A DNA stretch of 64,000 nt from Sessilibacter corallicola. GTDB lineage: Bacteria; Pseudomonadota; Gammaproteobacteria; Pseudomonadales; Cellvibrionaceae. Location of the stretch: positions 1,019,001-1,083,000 of the forward strand of contig NZ_JAJSLX010000002.1 in assembly GCF_021290925.1 (NCBI RefSeq), given 5' to 3'. Position 1 is the stretch's first letter, and each line of letters starts with the position of its first letter. Shown here in pieces: positions 37,610 through 47,403 of the stretch. The position numbers and the translations under genes are program-made. Under the pieces are notes generated by a model, which saw nothing but the letters and a program-made list of their open reading frames with translations, had not been told where the DNA came from and did not search any database.

Positions 37610-37638
37610 TTGCCAAGTGATAAGCAAATTGGTAAAGT
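37610..37638 (+). promoter_or_regulatory. Promoter of tRNA-Val
   Basis: TTGCCA at 37610-37615 and TAAAGT at 37633-37638 are 17 bp apart, and a GCGCGCC discriminator follows. The tRNA begins 28 bp downstream. Confidence 0.7.
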
Positions 37639-37665
37639 GCGCGCCTCTTTCGAAGAGCATGCTGT

Positions 37666-37742
37666 ACGACCGTAGCTCAGTTGGTTAGAGCACTACCTTG
37701 ACATGGTAGGGGTCGGTGGTTCGAATCCACTCGGTCGTACCA
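37666..37742 (+). tRNA. tRNA-Val (GAC)
   Basis: A complete 77-nt cloverleaf with encoded CCA. The acceptor stem ACGACCG pairs with CGGTCGT, the D arm is GCTCAGTTGGTTAGAGC, the anticodon loop TTGACAT carries GAC, and the T loop is TTCGAAT. It marks the right end of the polysaccharide locus. Confidence 0.96.
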
Positions 37743-37827
37743 AATTTCTATCTGGATGTTGTTTTACTGAATTAAAAGTTCTCATGTGGCTTTTGGTAAG
37801 AGTCACCACTGAAGCAAGGAATCCCTC

Positions 37828-39762
37828 ATGCCTGTCATCACTCTCCCTGATGGTTCAAAACGCAGTTTTGATAATCCCGTTTCTATCCTAGAAGTTGCCC
37901 AAGATATTGGTCCTGGTCTTGCCAAAGTTACCTTAGGTGGCCGTGTTAATGGCGAGCGTCATGATGCCGTTGATGTTATCAGCGACGATGCCGATCTCGT
38001 AATTTTCACACCTAAAGACGAAGATGGTTTAGAAATTATTCGCCACTCTTGTGCTCACCTTTTAGGTCATGCGTTAAAGCAAATGTGGCCAGACGCAAAA
38101 ATGGCGATCGGCCCAACCATTGAAAACGGTTTTTACTACGATATTGACCTAGAACACCGCTTAACCGACGAAGATATCGAAGCGCTTGAAACGCGCATGA
38201 AAGCGTTGGCAAAAACCAAGTACTCGGTGGTTAAGAAAAAAGTCAGTTGGGATGAGGCGTACGAGACATTCCAAGCGCGTGGCGAAAGCTACAAAATGGA
38301 AATCCTAGATCGGGACGTTCCTAAAGATGATAAGCCTGGACTTTATCATCACGAAGAATACATCGACATGTGCCGCGGCCCTCACGTACCGCACATGGGC
38401 TTTTGTGAGCATTTCAAATTGCAGCGCGTATCAGGCGCCTATTGGCGTGGTGATTCCGACAATAAAATGCTGCAACGTATATACGGCACTGCCTTTGCCG
38501 ATAAAAAACAGCTAAAGCAACACCTAAACTTCCTCGAAGAAGCAGCAAAACGAGATCACCGAAAGCTTTCCAAGAAATTCGGTTACTTCCATTTACAGGA
38601 AGAATCTCCGGGAATGGTATTTTGGCATCCTAAAGGAATGTCGATTTATTCTACCGTTGAAGGCTACATGCGCGAAGTTAACCGTTTGAACGGTTATCAT
38701 GAAATCAAAGCGCCGCAAATTCTTGAGCGTACCCTTTGGGAGAAATCTGGCCACTGGGATAAATTCCGCGAGAATATGTTTACCGTTAAATCTGAAGAGC
38801 GTGATTTTGCGGTTAAGCCAATGAACTGCCCAGGTCACATTCAAATTTATAACCAAGGTTTGAAAAGCTATCGTGACCTACCGTTGCGTTTAGCCGAGTT
38901 TGGTACTTGTCACCGCAACGAAGCGTCTGGAACGTTGCAGGGTTTGATGCGAGTTCGAGCCTTTACTCAAGACGATGCTCATATTTTCTGTACAGAAGCG
39001 GATATTCAAAAAGAAGTTTCGATCTGTACCGATTTGTTGTTCGATATCTATCGCGATTTCGGTTTTGAAGACATTATTATCCGTTTATCGACTCGCCCAG
39101 AACAACGTGTAGGTTCGGACGAAGTTTGGGATAAGGCAGAAAAAGCGCTGGCCGATGCATTGAATGCAAAAGAATTAGATTGGCAGGAATTGCCTGGTGA
39201 AGGTGCTTTCTATGGCCCGAAAATCGAGTTCTCCTTAAAAGACTGTATTGGTCGTGTCTGGCAGTGCGGTACTATTCAGGTCGATTTCTCAATGCCTGGT
39301 CGCTTAGGAGCGCAGTTTGTTGCCGAAGATGGCAGCCGCCAAACTCCTGTTATGCTACACCGCGCAATCCTCGGTTCTTTCGAACGATTCATCGGAATTT
39401 TGATCGAAAACTATGAGGGTGCATTCCCAGCTTGGTTGGCGCCAGAGCAGGTTGCCATCATGAATATTACTGATTCTCAGGCTGATTACGCGAAAAGTGT
39501 AGAAGAAAAGCTCAAAGCGAAGGGTTTCCGAGTGTTGTGTGACTTGAGAAACGAAAAAATCGGATTTAAAATTCGAGAACATACTTTGCAAAAAGTTCCT
39601 TATTTACTGGTAACCGGTGATAAGGAAGCACAAACAAATGCTGTTGCAGTGAGAACTCGTACCGGTGACGATCTCGGTACTATGTCAATTGACGATTTCA
39701 TTCAATTACTCAGTGATGATATCGCCAAGCGCGGTCGATCTGAAGCCAAGGTTGACGCGTAA
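37828..39762 (+). CDS. thrS: Threonyl-tRNA synthetase
   Basis: This 644-residue class II synthetase charges tRNA-Thr. The N-terminal TGS domain (about 1-62) is followed by the editing domain with the [10 protein letters not shown] zinc-like motif (about 73-82) and the catalytic core with [10 protein letters not shown] (about 333-342), [13 protein letters not shown] (about 375-387) and [16 protein letters not shown] (about 511-526). The ATG has AAGGA upstream. It is the first gene of the usual thrS-infC-rpmI-rplT-pheST-ihfA cluster. Confidence 0.97.
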   Translation: MPVITLPDGSKRSFDNPVSILEVAQDIGPGLAKVTLGGRVNGERHDAVDVISDDADLVIFTPKDEDGLEIIRHSCAHLLGHALKQMWPDAKMAIGPTIENGFYYDIDLEHRLTDEDIEALETRMKALAKTKYSVVKKKVSWDEAYETFQARGESYKMEILDRDVPKDDKPGLYHHEEYIDMCRGPHVPHMGFCEHFKLQRVSGAYWRGDSDNKMLQRIYGTAFADKKQLKQHLNFLEEAAKRDHRKLSKKFGYFHLQEESPGMVFWHPKGMSIYSTVEGYMREVNRLNGYHEIKAPQILERTLWEKSGHWDKFRENMFTVKSEERDFAVKPMNCPGHIQIYNQGLKSYRDLPLRLAEFGTCHRNEASGTLQGLMRVRAFTQDDAHIFCTEADIQKEVSICTDLLFDIYRDFGFEDIIIRLSTRPEQRVGSDEVWDKAEKALADALNAKELDWQELPGEGAFYGPKIEFSLKDCIGRVWQCGTIQVDFSMPGRLGAQFVAEDGSRQTPVMLHRAILGSFERFIGILIENYEGAFPAWLAPEQVAIMNITDSQADYAKSVEEKLKAKGFRVLCDLRNEKIGFKIREHTLQKVPYLLVTGDKEAQTNAVAVRTRTGDDLGTMSIDDFIQLLSDDIAKRGRSEAKVDA

Positions 39763-39807
39763 GCAACAGAGTAAAGGGCGTAAGCTCATAGTTTAGGAGA
39801 CACAACT

Positions 39808-40347
39808 ATCAAACGAGATTCAGCTGCCGGTCGTTCAAAAAAAGCCCGGATTAACGATCAAATTCAAGCCAGTCAGGTTCGATTGATCGGTGCAGGTGGT
39901 GAGCAAGTCGGAATTGTTTCATTAGACGAAGCGTTGAGTACAGCGCGTGCTGCTACTTTAGATTTGGTTGAAATGGCGGCCGACTCCGATCCTCCAGTTT
40001 GTAAGGTGATGGACTACGGCAAGCACTTGTTTGAAATTAAGAAACAACGTGCTGCGGCCAAGAAAAAGCAAAAACAGCAGCAAGTTAAGGAAATGAAGTT
40101 TCGTCCGGGTACTGATATCGGCGACTACAATATTAAGCTTCGTAACTTAATTCGCTTTTTGGAAGACGGTGACAAAGCCAAAGTTTCTCTTCGCTACCGC
40201 GGTCGAGAAATGGCTCACCAAGAACTCGGTATGGAAATGCTAGAGCGTATCGAGAAAGATCTAGAAGAGTACGGTGTTGTTGAGCAGCGCCCGAAAATGG
40301 AAGGTCGCCAACTTTTGATGGTGCTTGCGCCTAAAAAGAAAAAATAA
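39808..40347 (+). CDS. infC: Translation initiation factor IF-3, AUC start
   Basis: IF-3 prevents subunit joining and checks start codons. The frame runs upstream of the first possible NTG start with the conserved [20 protein letters not shown]. It can only begin at ATC, 39808-39810, eight bases after AGGAG (39796-39800). This gives 179 residues, against 180 in E. coli, whose infC uses the equally rare AUU and is autoregulated by it. The TTG at 39883 would remove 25 conserved residues and lacks a ribosome binding site. Confidence 0.92.
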   Translation: MKRDSAAGRSKKARINDQIQASQVRLIGAGGEQVGIVSLDEALSTARAATLDLVEMAADSDPPVCKVMDYGKHLFEIKKQRAAAKKKQKQQQVKEMKFRPGTDIGDYNIKLRNLIRFLEDGDKAKVSLRYRGREMAHQELGMEMLERIEKDLEEYGVVEQRPKMEGRQLLMVLAPKKKK

Positions 40348-40401
40348 GCTGATGTTTCTTGTAAGAGCCGTGTAGAATCACGCTCTCGCAAGTTTACTCA
40401 A

Positions 40402-40443
40402 TTTGCCCCAGAGTTCTGCGTTGTAACTGAACTCTGGGGCAAA
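40402..40443 (+). promoter_or_regulatory. Strong hairpin in infC-rpmI leader
   Basis: A perfect 15-bp stem, TTTGCCCCAGAGTTC (40402-40416) and its complement (40429-40443), with a 12-nt loop. No T-run follows, so it is not a standard terminator. Position between infC and rpmI fits a translational operator or processing site. In E. coli, L20 represses rpmI-rplT through RNA structures in this interval. Confidence 0.6.
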
Positions 40444-40597
40444 CTGTTAATGGCGTATCGAAATTTATGCGCTGTTAAAAAACTAAAGTGGCCAGGTTTT
40501 TAGCTACCGACCCGCTTTACATCGTTAACAGTTGAGCCCCCTTTATTGGCCTGTTCAGTAAAGAGTCTTAAGGGTTCGTGTAATGGAGTTTTACCCC

Positions 40598-40792
40598 ATG
40601 CCAAAAGCTAAAGTACACAGTGGTGCTGCTAAGCGCTTCAAAAAAACTGCAAGCGGTTACAAGCACAAGCACGCTTTCAAAAGCCATATCTTGACCAAAA
40701 TGACTACCAAGCGTAAGCGTCAGCTTCGCGGTACATCTCTGTTAAATGCAGCAGATAAGCCATTGGTAGACCGTATGCTTCGCGCCAAGTAA
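40598..40792 (+). CDS. rpmI: 50S ribosomal protein L35
   Basis: The 64-residue basic protein of the large subunit begins [17 protein letters not shown] and ends DRMLRAK. The ATG at 40598 was chosen because the family starts MPK; an upstream in-frame ATG at 40583 would add five residues. It lies in the infC-rpmI-rplT cluster, 39 bp before rplT. Confidence 0.96.
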   Translation: MPKAKVHSGAAKRFKKTASGYKHKHAFKSHILTKMTTKRKRQLRGTSLLNAADKPLVDRMLRAK

Positions 40793-40831
40793 TTGGCCCG
40801 TTTTAATCACACGAATTTTGAGGAATAGAGT

Positions 40832-41188
40832 ATGGCCCGTGTAAAACGTGGTGTTGTGGCGCGTCGCAGTCACAAAAAAGTTTTGAAAGCAGCGAAAGGT
40901 TACTACGGTGCGCGTTCACGTGTATTCCGCGTAGCTAAGCAAGCGGTTATTAAAGCCGGTCAGTACGCTTATCGCGACCGTCGCGTTAAAAAGCGTAACT
41001 TCCGCGCTTTGTGGATCACTCGTATCAATGCACAATCTCGTGCACTTGGCATGAGCTACAGCCGCTTGATCGCCGGTCTTAAGAAGGCCAACATTGAATT
41101 GGACCGTCGCGTATTAGCAGATCTTGCTATTCACGACAAAGCGACTTTTGCTGCCATCGTTGAAAAAGCGAAAGCAGCCCTAGCGTAA
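40832..41188 (+). CDS. rplT: 50S ribosomal protein L20
   Basis: L20 binds 23S rRNA early in large-subunit assembly and in E. coli also represses its own operon. The 118-residue protein begins [16 protein letters not shown] with [13 protein letters not shown] and [19 protein letters not shown]. It follows rpmI with GAGGAAT before the ATG, and a terminator hairpin lies 41 bp downstream. Confidence 0.97.
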   Translation: MARVKRGVVARRSHKKVLKAAKGYYGARSRVFRVAKQAVIKAGQYAYRDRRVKKRNFRALWITRINAQSRALGMSYSRLIAGLKKANIELDRRVLADLAIHDKATFAAIVEKAKAALA

Positions 41189-41228
41189 ACCCAGTTCGTA
41201 TCCGTAAAATTCTTTTTCGCGGATAGCC

Positions 41229-41263
41229 AAAAAGGGGAGGGGCTTAAGCTTCTCCCTTTTTTT
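41229..41263 (+). terminator. Terminator or attenuator between rplT and pheS
   Basis: AAAAGGGGAGGGGC (about 41230-41243) pairs with GCTTCTCCCTTTT (41248-41260), loop TTAA, followed by a T-run to 41263. In E. coli pheST is controlled by attenuation with a Phe-rich leader peptide; no such leader peptide is visible here, so simple partial termination is as likely. Confidence 0.75.
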
Positions 41264-41289
41264 GTGTCATGAATTCGTAATAGAAGTAA

Positions 41290-42327
<1,038 letters not shown>

Positions 42328-42366
42328 TCCACACGCTACAGAAAACGCAAAAGAGCAGAATTAGGT

Positions 42367-44781
42367 ATGAAATTTTCAGAATCCTGGTTGCGTGAATGGG
42401 TCAACCCAGAGATCAGCACGCAACAGCTAGTCGATCAAATCACCATGGCAGGTCTTGAAGTGGACGCTGTCGAGCCGGTAGCTGGTCAGTTCACCGGCGT
42501 TGTCGTCGGCGAAATTATCGCCGCAGAACAACATCCCGATGCCGATAAACTTCGCGTTTGCACCGTTGCGGGCGACGGAGACGAGACCAAACAAGTGGTC
42601 TGCGGCGCACCGAATGCCCGCGTTGGCATCAAAATTCCGTTTGCCACCGTTGGTGCGGTATTGCCGCCAGGCGACGATGGCAAAGCCTTTAAAATCAAAA
42701 AGGCCAAACTTCGCGGTGTAGAATCCTTCGGTATGCTGTGCGCGCAAACTGAACTGCAAGCCGGTGAAGACGATTCCGGTTTGTGGGAATTGCCGTTAGA
42801 CGCCCCTGTTGGTAGCGATCTAAACGACTACTTAAAGCTAAACGATCAATGCATCGAGGTCGATTTAACCCCTAACCGCAGCGATTGCTTGTGCGTGAAA
42901 GGCATTGCTCGTGAAGTCGGTGTATTAAATCGTTTGGACGTTGCCGTTCCTGAAATTCCAGCGGTTCAGCCTACCATTGACGATACCTTCTCCGTTTCTT
43001 TAGAAGCCGGTGATGCTTGCTCGCGCTACTTGGGTCGTATCGTTAAAAACGTCGATGTTTCCAAACCAAGCCCGTTATGGCTGCAAGAAAAATTGCGTCG
43101 CGGCGGTGTGCGCAGCATTGATGCCATCGTTGATGTCACCAACTACGTGTTGATGGAACTTGGCCAGCCGATGCATGCGTTCGATTTCGACAAGCTAAAT
43201 GGTCAAATCGTTGTTCGCATGGCGGAAAACAAAGAAAAGCTCACCTTATTGAACGATCAAGAAGTTGAGCTAAACGACGACGTTATGGTTATTGCCGATC
43301 AGTCTGGCGCTCTTGCGATGGCCGGTATCATGGGCGGCGAGCCTTCTTCCGTAACCAGCACAACCAAAGATATTTTCCTGGAAGCGGCATTCTTTAATCC
43401 GTTGGCCATTGCTAATCGTGCCCGTCGCTTTGGTTTGCATACTGATTCCTCTCACCGTTTTGAGCGTGGTGTTGATTTCGATCTTGCTAAGCAAGCCATG
43501 GAGCGTGCTACGCAATTGATCATCGATATCACCGGTGGCGAACCAGGTCCTGTGGTTGTGGCAGAAAACGAACATTTGCCGAAACTTGCTGAAGTCACTT
43601 TGCGCAAACGTCGCATCGAATCTGGCCTTGGATTTACCCTTGCTGACGACGAAGTGTTAGAAATTCTAACGCGCTTGGGTCTAACCCAATTGTCCTCCGA
43701 TGATGACAGCTGGACCTTCCAGGTGCCGAGTTATCGTTTTGATATTCAAATCGAAGAAGATTTGTTGGAAGAAGTTGCGCGTATCTACGGCTACAACAAC
43801 CTTCCGGTCACATCCATGACCATTCCCGCGCAATTTAAGCGTCAAACGGAAACCCAGTTACCGCTTAGCCGAGTGCGTTCAACCCTAGTTGCACGTGGCT
43901 ATCAAGAAGCCATTTGTTACAGCTTTGTCGACGAAAAGTCTCAGTCTGTGATTGATCCTGACATCAAGCCTGTACCCTTGCAAAACCCGATCAGTGCTGA
44001 CCTTTCCGTTATGCGTACCAGCTTGTGGGCGGGTTTGTTAGGCGCCTTGAAGCACAACTTGAATCGTCAGCAAACTCGCGCTCAGTTGTTTGAAACCGGT
44101 TTGAAGTTTGTTTCTGAAGACGGCTCATTAGAAAAGCTCGTCCAAACTCCGGTTATTGCCGGTGTTATTTACGGCGCTAAAAATACTGAATCTTGGCATG
44201 GCAAAAGTGCTAACTTCGATTTCTACGACCTAAAAGGTGATGTAGAAGCTATGCTGGCACTTGCCGGCGCCGAGTCTTTGGAAGAGTCTCAAAAGATCGA
44301 ATTCCGCCCAGGCAAACACTCTGCTCTGCATCCAGGGCAAACCGCTGAAGTGCTGCGCGGTGGCAAGGTGATTGGTATTTTGGGAAGTTTGCATCCACAA
44401 GCTCAAAAAGCGTTGGATTTTGATCGTTCTGTGTTCGTTTTTGAGCTAGACCAAGCCGCTTTAACCGAAGCGCGAGTGCCAGAGTTTGAGTCATTGTCGA
44501 AGCATCCAGAGGTTCGACGTGATCTTGCCGTCGTTGTCGATCAATCCGTTACCGGCGCAGATTTGGAACGAGTGGTTCGTTCGAGCGCGGGTGAATGGCT
44601 CACAGAGTTAAAGATTTTTGACGTATATGTGGGCGAAGGTATTGATACACAAAGAAAAAGTGTCGCCTTAGGGTTGACGTTCCAGCATCCTTCGAGCAAT
44701 CTTACAGATGAACAGATCAACGCCTCCGTTGATGCCGTAGTTAAACATCTGGAGGTGGAGCTTAACGCAACGCTTCGCTAG
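42367..44781 (+). CDS. pheT: Phenylalanyl-tRNA synthetase beta subunit
   Basis: The 804-residue beta subunit contributes tRNA binding and editing. An N-terminal B1/EMAP-like domain (about 40-150), B3/B4 editing region (about 210-380, with VDVTNYVLMELGQPMHAFD), B5 DNA-binding-like domain and a C-terminal anticodon-binding domain (FPE-type, SKHPEVRRDLAVVVD at about 711-725) are in the expected order. Length is close to E. coli (795). Confidence 0.97.
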   Translation: MKFSESWLREWVNPEISTQQLVDQITMAGLEVDAVEPVAGQFTGVVVGEIIAAEQHPDADKLRVCTVAGDGDETKQVVCGAPNARVGIKIPFATVGAVLPPGDDGKAFKIKKAKLRGVESFGMLCAQTELQAGEDDSGLWELPLDAPVGSDLNDYLKLNDQCIEVDLTPNRSDCLCVKGIAREVGVLNRLDVAVPEIPAVQPTIDDTFSVSLEAGDACSRYLGRIVKNVDVSKPSPLWLQEKLRRGGVRSIDAIVDVTNYVLMELGQPMHAFDFDKLNGQIVVRMAENKEKLTLLNDQEVELNDDVMVIADQSGALAMAGIMGGEPSSVTSTTKDIFLEAAFFNPLAIANRARRFGLHTDSSHRFERGVDFDLAKQAMERATQLIIDITGGEPGPVVVAENEHLPKLAEVTLRKRRIESGLGFTLADDEVLEILTRLGLTQLSSDDDSWTFQVPSYRFDIQIEEDLLEEVARIYGYNNLPVTSMTIPAQFKRQTETQLPLSRVRSTLVARGYQEAICYSFVDEKSQSVIDPDIKPVPLQNPISADLSVMRTSLWAGLLGALKHNLNRQQTRAQLFETGLKFVSEDGSLEKLVQTPVIAGVIYGAKNTESWHGKSANFDFYDLKGDVEAMLALAGAESLEESQKIEFRPGKHSALHPGQTAEVLRGGKVIGILGSLHPQAQKALDFDRSVFVFELDQAALTEARVPEFESLSKHPEVRRDLAVVVDQSVTGADLERVVRSSAGEWLTELKIFDVYVGEGIDTQRKSVALGLTFQHPSSNLTDEQINASVDAVVKHLEVELNATLR

Positions 44782-44832
44782 CGGGCTGATTCCAGCCATT
44801 GGCGGCGTTGCTTTGAATAAGGCTACACTGTT

Positions 44833-45141
44833 ATGGCTGGAGCACTGACAAAAGCGGATTTGGCCGAACTCCTCTATGAAGAGCTCGGATTTAACAAGCG
44901 TGAAGCAAAGGAACTCGTAGAGGTCTTTTTCGAAGAAATTCGAACGGCGCTCGAGTGTAATGAACAAGTGAAACTTTCCGGCTTCGGAAATTTTGACCTT
45001 CGAGACAAAAGTCAGCGCCCTGGGCGCAACCCCAAAACCGGCGAAGAAATCCCGATTTCTGCCCGGCGTGTGGTGACGTTCCGTCCTGGTCAAAAACTGA
45101 AGGCAAGGGTGGAGGCCTATGCTGGAAGCAAGCCACAATGA
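44833..45141 (+). CDS. ihfA: Integration host factor subunit alpha
   Basis: The 102-residue alpha subunit of IHF begins [20 protein letters not shown] and carries the DNA-binding arm [21 protein letters not shown] (near residues 52-72). Its position after pheT is conserved in gammaproteobacteria. It overlaps the next gene by 23 bp. It may also support the tyrosine integrase encoded 1 kb downstream, as IHF does for P4-like integrases. Confidence 0.96.
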   Translation: MAGALTKADLAELLYEELGFNKREAKELVEVFFEEIRTALECNEQVKLSGFGNFDLRDKSQRPGRNPKTGEEIPISARRVVTFRPGQKLKARVEAYAGSKPQ

Positions 45142-45475
45142 TGAGCTGCCGGCGATTCCGGCAAAACGTTACTTCACCATTGGTGAAGTCAGCGAACTGT
45201 GTGCGGTAAAGCCGCACGTTTTGCGTTATTGGGAACAAGAATTTCCCCAGTTAAAACCGGTGAAGCGTCGCGGTAACCGCCGCTATTACCAGCGTCAAGA
45301 CGTTATTACCATCCGCCAAATCCGGGGCTTGTTATACGACCAAGGTTTCACCATCAGTGGTGCACGTCAGCGTATGACCGGCGAGGAAGCGGTGGAAGAC
45401 AACACGCAATTTAAGCAAATTGTGCAACAAATGATTGTTGAGCTGGAAGAAGTTCTCACTGTTTTAAAAAGCTAA
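45119..45475 (+). CDS. MerR-family regulator
   Basis: The 118-residue protein has an N-terminal MerR winged helix-turn-helix: [30 protein letters not shown] and [12 protein letters not shown] (about 18-65). A short C-terminal helical part follows, without metal-binding cysteines. A MerR-like gene after ihfA is common in Pseudomonas and relatives; its target is unknown. Its start lies inside ihfA. Confidence 0.88.
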   Translation: MLEASHNDELPAIPAKRYFTIGEVSELCAVKPHVLRYWEQEFPQLKPVKRRGNRRYYQRQDVITIRQIRGLLYDQGFTISGARQRMTGEEAVEDNTQFKQIVQQMIVELEEVLTVLKS

Positions 45476-45503
45476 AAACAGTAACCCACACAAAAATTGA
45501 TCT

Positions 45504-45546
45504 CGGCTGGAGAAAAAGCGAGCGCTTTATGTAACCAGCCGTTTTT
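45504..45546 (+). terminator. Terminator of the thrS-ihfA-merR cluster
   Basis: CGGCTGG (45504-45510) pairs with CCAGCCG (45535-45541), with an inner AAAGCG/CGCTTT stem, followed by TTTTTATT. It starts 28 bp after the merR-like stop. Confidence 0.8.
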
Positions 45547-45571
45547 ATTAGAAAAATCTTTGTTTTGAAGC

Positions 45572-45599
45572 TTGCAAAACAAATCCAAGAGTGTATTAT
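45572..45599 (+). promoter_or_regulatory. Promoter of tRNA-Pro/tRNA-Leu
   Basis: TTGCAA (45572-45577) and TATTAT (45594-45599) are 16 bp apart, followed by a CGCGC discriminator. The tRNA-Pro gene starts about 100 bp further on. Confidence 0.55.
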
Positions 45600-45702
45600 C
45601 TCGCGCTCTGTTAAATGTCTTAGAAAACAAAGATTTGCCAGGGCTTTTATCCAGTTAATCACTTTTAACCCAAGTAATTAACGGACGTGAAAGCACCGAT
45701 TT

Positions 45703-45779
45703 CGGAGTGTAGCGCAGCCTGGTAGCGCACCACACTGGGGGTGTGGTGGTCGTCGGTTCAAATCCGGCCACTCCGACCA
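45703..45779 (+). tRNA. tRNA-Pro (GGG)
   Basis: A 77-nt cloverleaf with encoded CCA. The acceptor stem CGGAGTG pairs with CACTCCG, the anticodon stem CCACA pairs with TGTGG, and the loop CTGGGGG gives anticodon GGG. It is upstream of tRNA-Leu and probably in the same transcript. Confidence 0.96.
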
Positions 45780-45825
45780 TCTTGTTTTTGAACTTTAGTT
45801 TTCTAAGAAAGTATTTAACTCCCTT

Positions 45826-45910
45826 GCCCAAGTGGTGGAATTGGTAGACACGCTATCTTGAGGGGGTAGTGGCGTAAGCCGTGCCGGTTCAAGTCCGGCC
45901 TTGGGCACCA
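45826..45910 (+). tRNA. tRNA-Leu (GAG), integration target
   Basis: An 85-nt class II tRNA with a variable arm and encoded CCA. The acceptor GCCCAAG pairs with CTTGGGC and the anticodon loop TTGAGGG gives GAG. Its 3' 23 bp form the left att repeat of the island, so the gene remains intact after integration. Confidence 0.96.
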
Positions 45911-45911
45911 T
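45888..45911 (+). repeat. attL, tRNA-Leu 3' end
   Basis: The 24-bp sequence begins TTCAAGTCCGGCCTTGGGC and covers the T loop to CCA of tRNA-Leu plus one base. It recurs at 57903-57925 with one G missing (CCTTGG-CACC). Confidence 0.85.
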
Positions 45912-46022
45912 ATCAACATTCGTTACAGTCCGTAATCGTCCGCTAGACCCCATAAACACTGCACTTCACACTAAATTACGTTTCGTTACTGTCCGCTGAA
46001 ATCCGTTGCTATCCGCAGCAAA

Positions 46023-46073
46023 GTGGTGCTACATTTGGTGCTACATCAGTTCAATTTAGAAATGTAGCACCAC
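46023..46073. promoter_or_regulatory. GGTGCTA sites abutting the integrase start
   Basis: GTGGTGCTACAT (46023-46034) is followed by a second GGTGCTACAT (46037-46046) and by the inverted ATGTAGCACCAC (46062-46073). The last directly touches the integrase ATG, leaving no room for a Shine-Dalgarno. These look like integrase arm-type or autoregulatory sites, and the first and last can form a hairpin over the start. Confidence 0.65.
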
Positions 46074-47312
46074 ATGGCTCTCACAGACACTCAAGTTCGC
46101 AATGCTACAGCGGAAGATAAAGACAAATGGTTATCCGATGCTAACGGGCTACGCTTGCTGGTAAAGCGCAATGGCAGTAAATACTGGCGCCTTAAATATC
46201 GATTCCTTGGTAAACAGAAAACCTTGGCTATTGGTGTTTATCCCGAAATTAGCTTAAAAGAGGCTCGCCAACTTACCGCACAAGCACGCAATCAAATTGA
46301 AAGTGGGATTGATCCAAGCGAACACCGCAAGTCAGAGAAGATAAGTGCAAGGGAGAATGCCGGTAATCTGTTTTCTCAAATAACAAAAGACTGGTGGAAC
46401 CATCAAAAAGGCACTTGGAAGCCAGACCACGCTAACCGCGTCTTATTACGTTTAGAACAAAATGCCTTCCCTTTAATTGGTAACAAACCAATTACAGAAA
46501 TACGCCCCCAAGAAATTATTAAAATTGCTCGTTTAACAGAAGATCGTGGTGCACCAGATGTTGCACAGCGTGTACTTCAAGATATTCGAAGAGTGTTTAG
46601 GTATGCGGTACAGCACGGACTTCTAGAAACTAATCCAGCTTCTGAGCTGCAAGGAATATTAAAAGGTCGGAAAACCGAACACAGAGCATCACTACCACGT
46701 GAAGAATTACCGCTATTTTTAAAGGCTTTATCTGAATATCAGACTAAAGGGCGAAAACTTACACAGTTTGCTATTGAGCTTTTAATTTTAACTTTTGTTC
46801 GCCCTGGTGAGCTTCGTGGTGCTATGTGGGAAGAATTTGATCTTGAAGAGCGAGTTTGGCGCATTCCCGGTGAACGAATGAAAATGGGTACAGACCATAT
46901 TGTTCCTTTATCTTACCAAGCCTTAATAATTATCGAAGAAATACGTTCGATTTCTGGCGCCTACCCTTTGTTATTTCCCTCGGAAAGAAACCGGTCTCAA
47001 CCTATGTCAGACAACACAATGAGGCGAGCAATTTTTAAACTTGGTTATGACGGTAACGAAGAGGGTAAAAGTAAAGCTAACCCTCATGGCTTCCGTGCTA
47101 CCGCCTCATCTATTTTAAATGAAACCGGATTTAATCCCGATGCTATCGAACGGCAGTTATCTCACATGGAAAGGAACGCTGTTAGGGGTGCATACACACA
47201 CCACGCTAAATATTTAGACGAACGAAAAGAGTTAATGCAATGGTGGGCCGATTATTTAGACAGTCTTAAAAACCCTGGTGTAGTAGTACCAATCTTCTCA
47301 CAACAGGGTTAA
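46074..47312 (+). CDS. P4-type tyrosine integrase
   Basis: This 412-residue site-specific recombinase has the N-terminal arm-binding DUF4102 domain (LRLLVKRNGSKYWRLKY, about 26-42), a central core-binding domain and a C-terminal catalytic domain. The conserved residues are visible as the Arg in FVRPGELRGAMW (about 240-251), HGFRATASSIL (about 340-350) and the Tyr region GAYTHHAKYLDER (about 376-388). It lies 163 bp after tRNA-Leu with the usual orientation and would excise and integrate the island. Confidence 0.93.
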   Translation: MALTDTQVRNATAEDKDKWLSDANGLRLLVKRNGSKYWRLKYRFLGKQKTLAIGVYPEISLKEARQLTAQARNQIESGIDPSEHRKSEKISARENAGNLFSQITKDWWNHQKGTWKPDHANRVLLRLEQNAFPLIGNKPITEIRPQEIIKIARLTEDRGAPDVAQRVLQDIRRVFRYAVQHGLLETNPASELQGILKGRKTEHRASLPREELPLFLKALSEYQTKGRKLTQFAIELLILTFVRPGELRGAMWEEFDLEERVWRIPGERMKMGTDHIVPLSYQALIIIEEIRSISGAYPLLFPSERNRSQPMSDNTMRRAIFKLGYDGNEEGKSKANPHGFRATASSILNETGFNPDAIERQLSHMERNAVRGAYTHHAKYLDERKELMQWWADYLDSLKNPGVVVPIFSQQG

Positions 47313-47403
47313 CAAGTTTTCAAGCCTAGGGTAGCTCCTGAAAGGGCGAGCACCCACTCGCCTTGGCTTGAATCTAATTATGGGTTCCGTAGGGGTACGG
47401 ATA

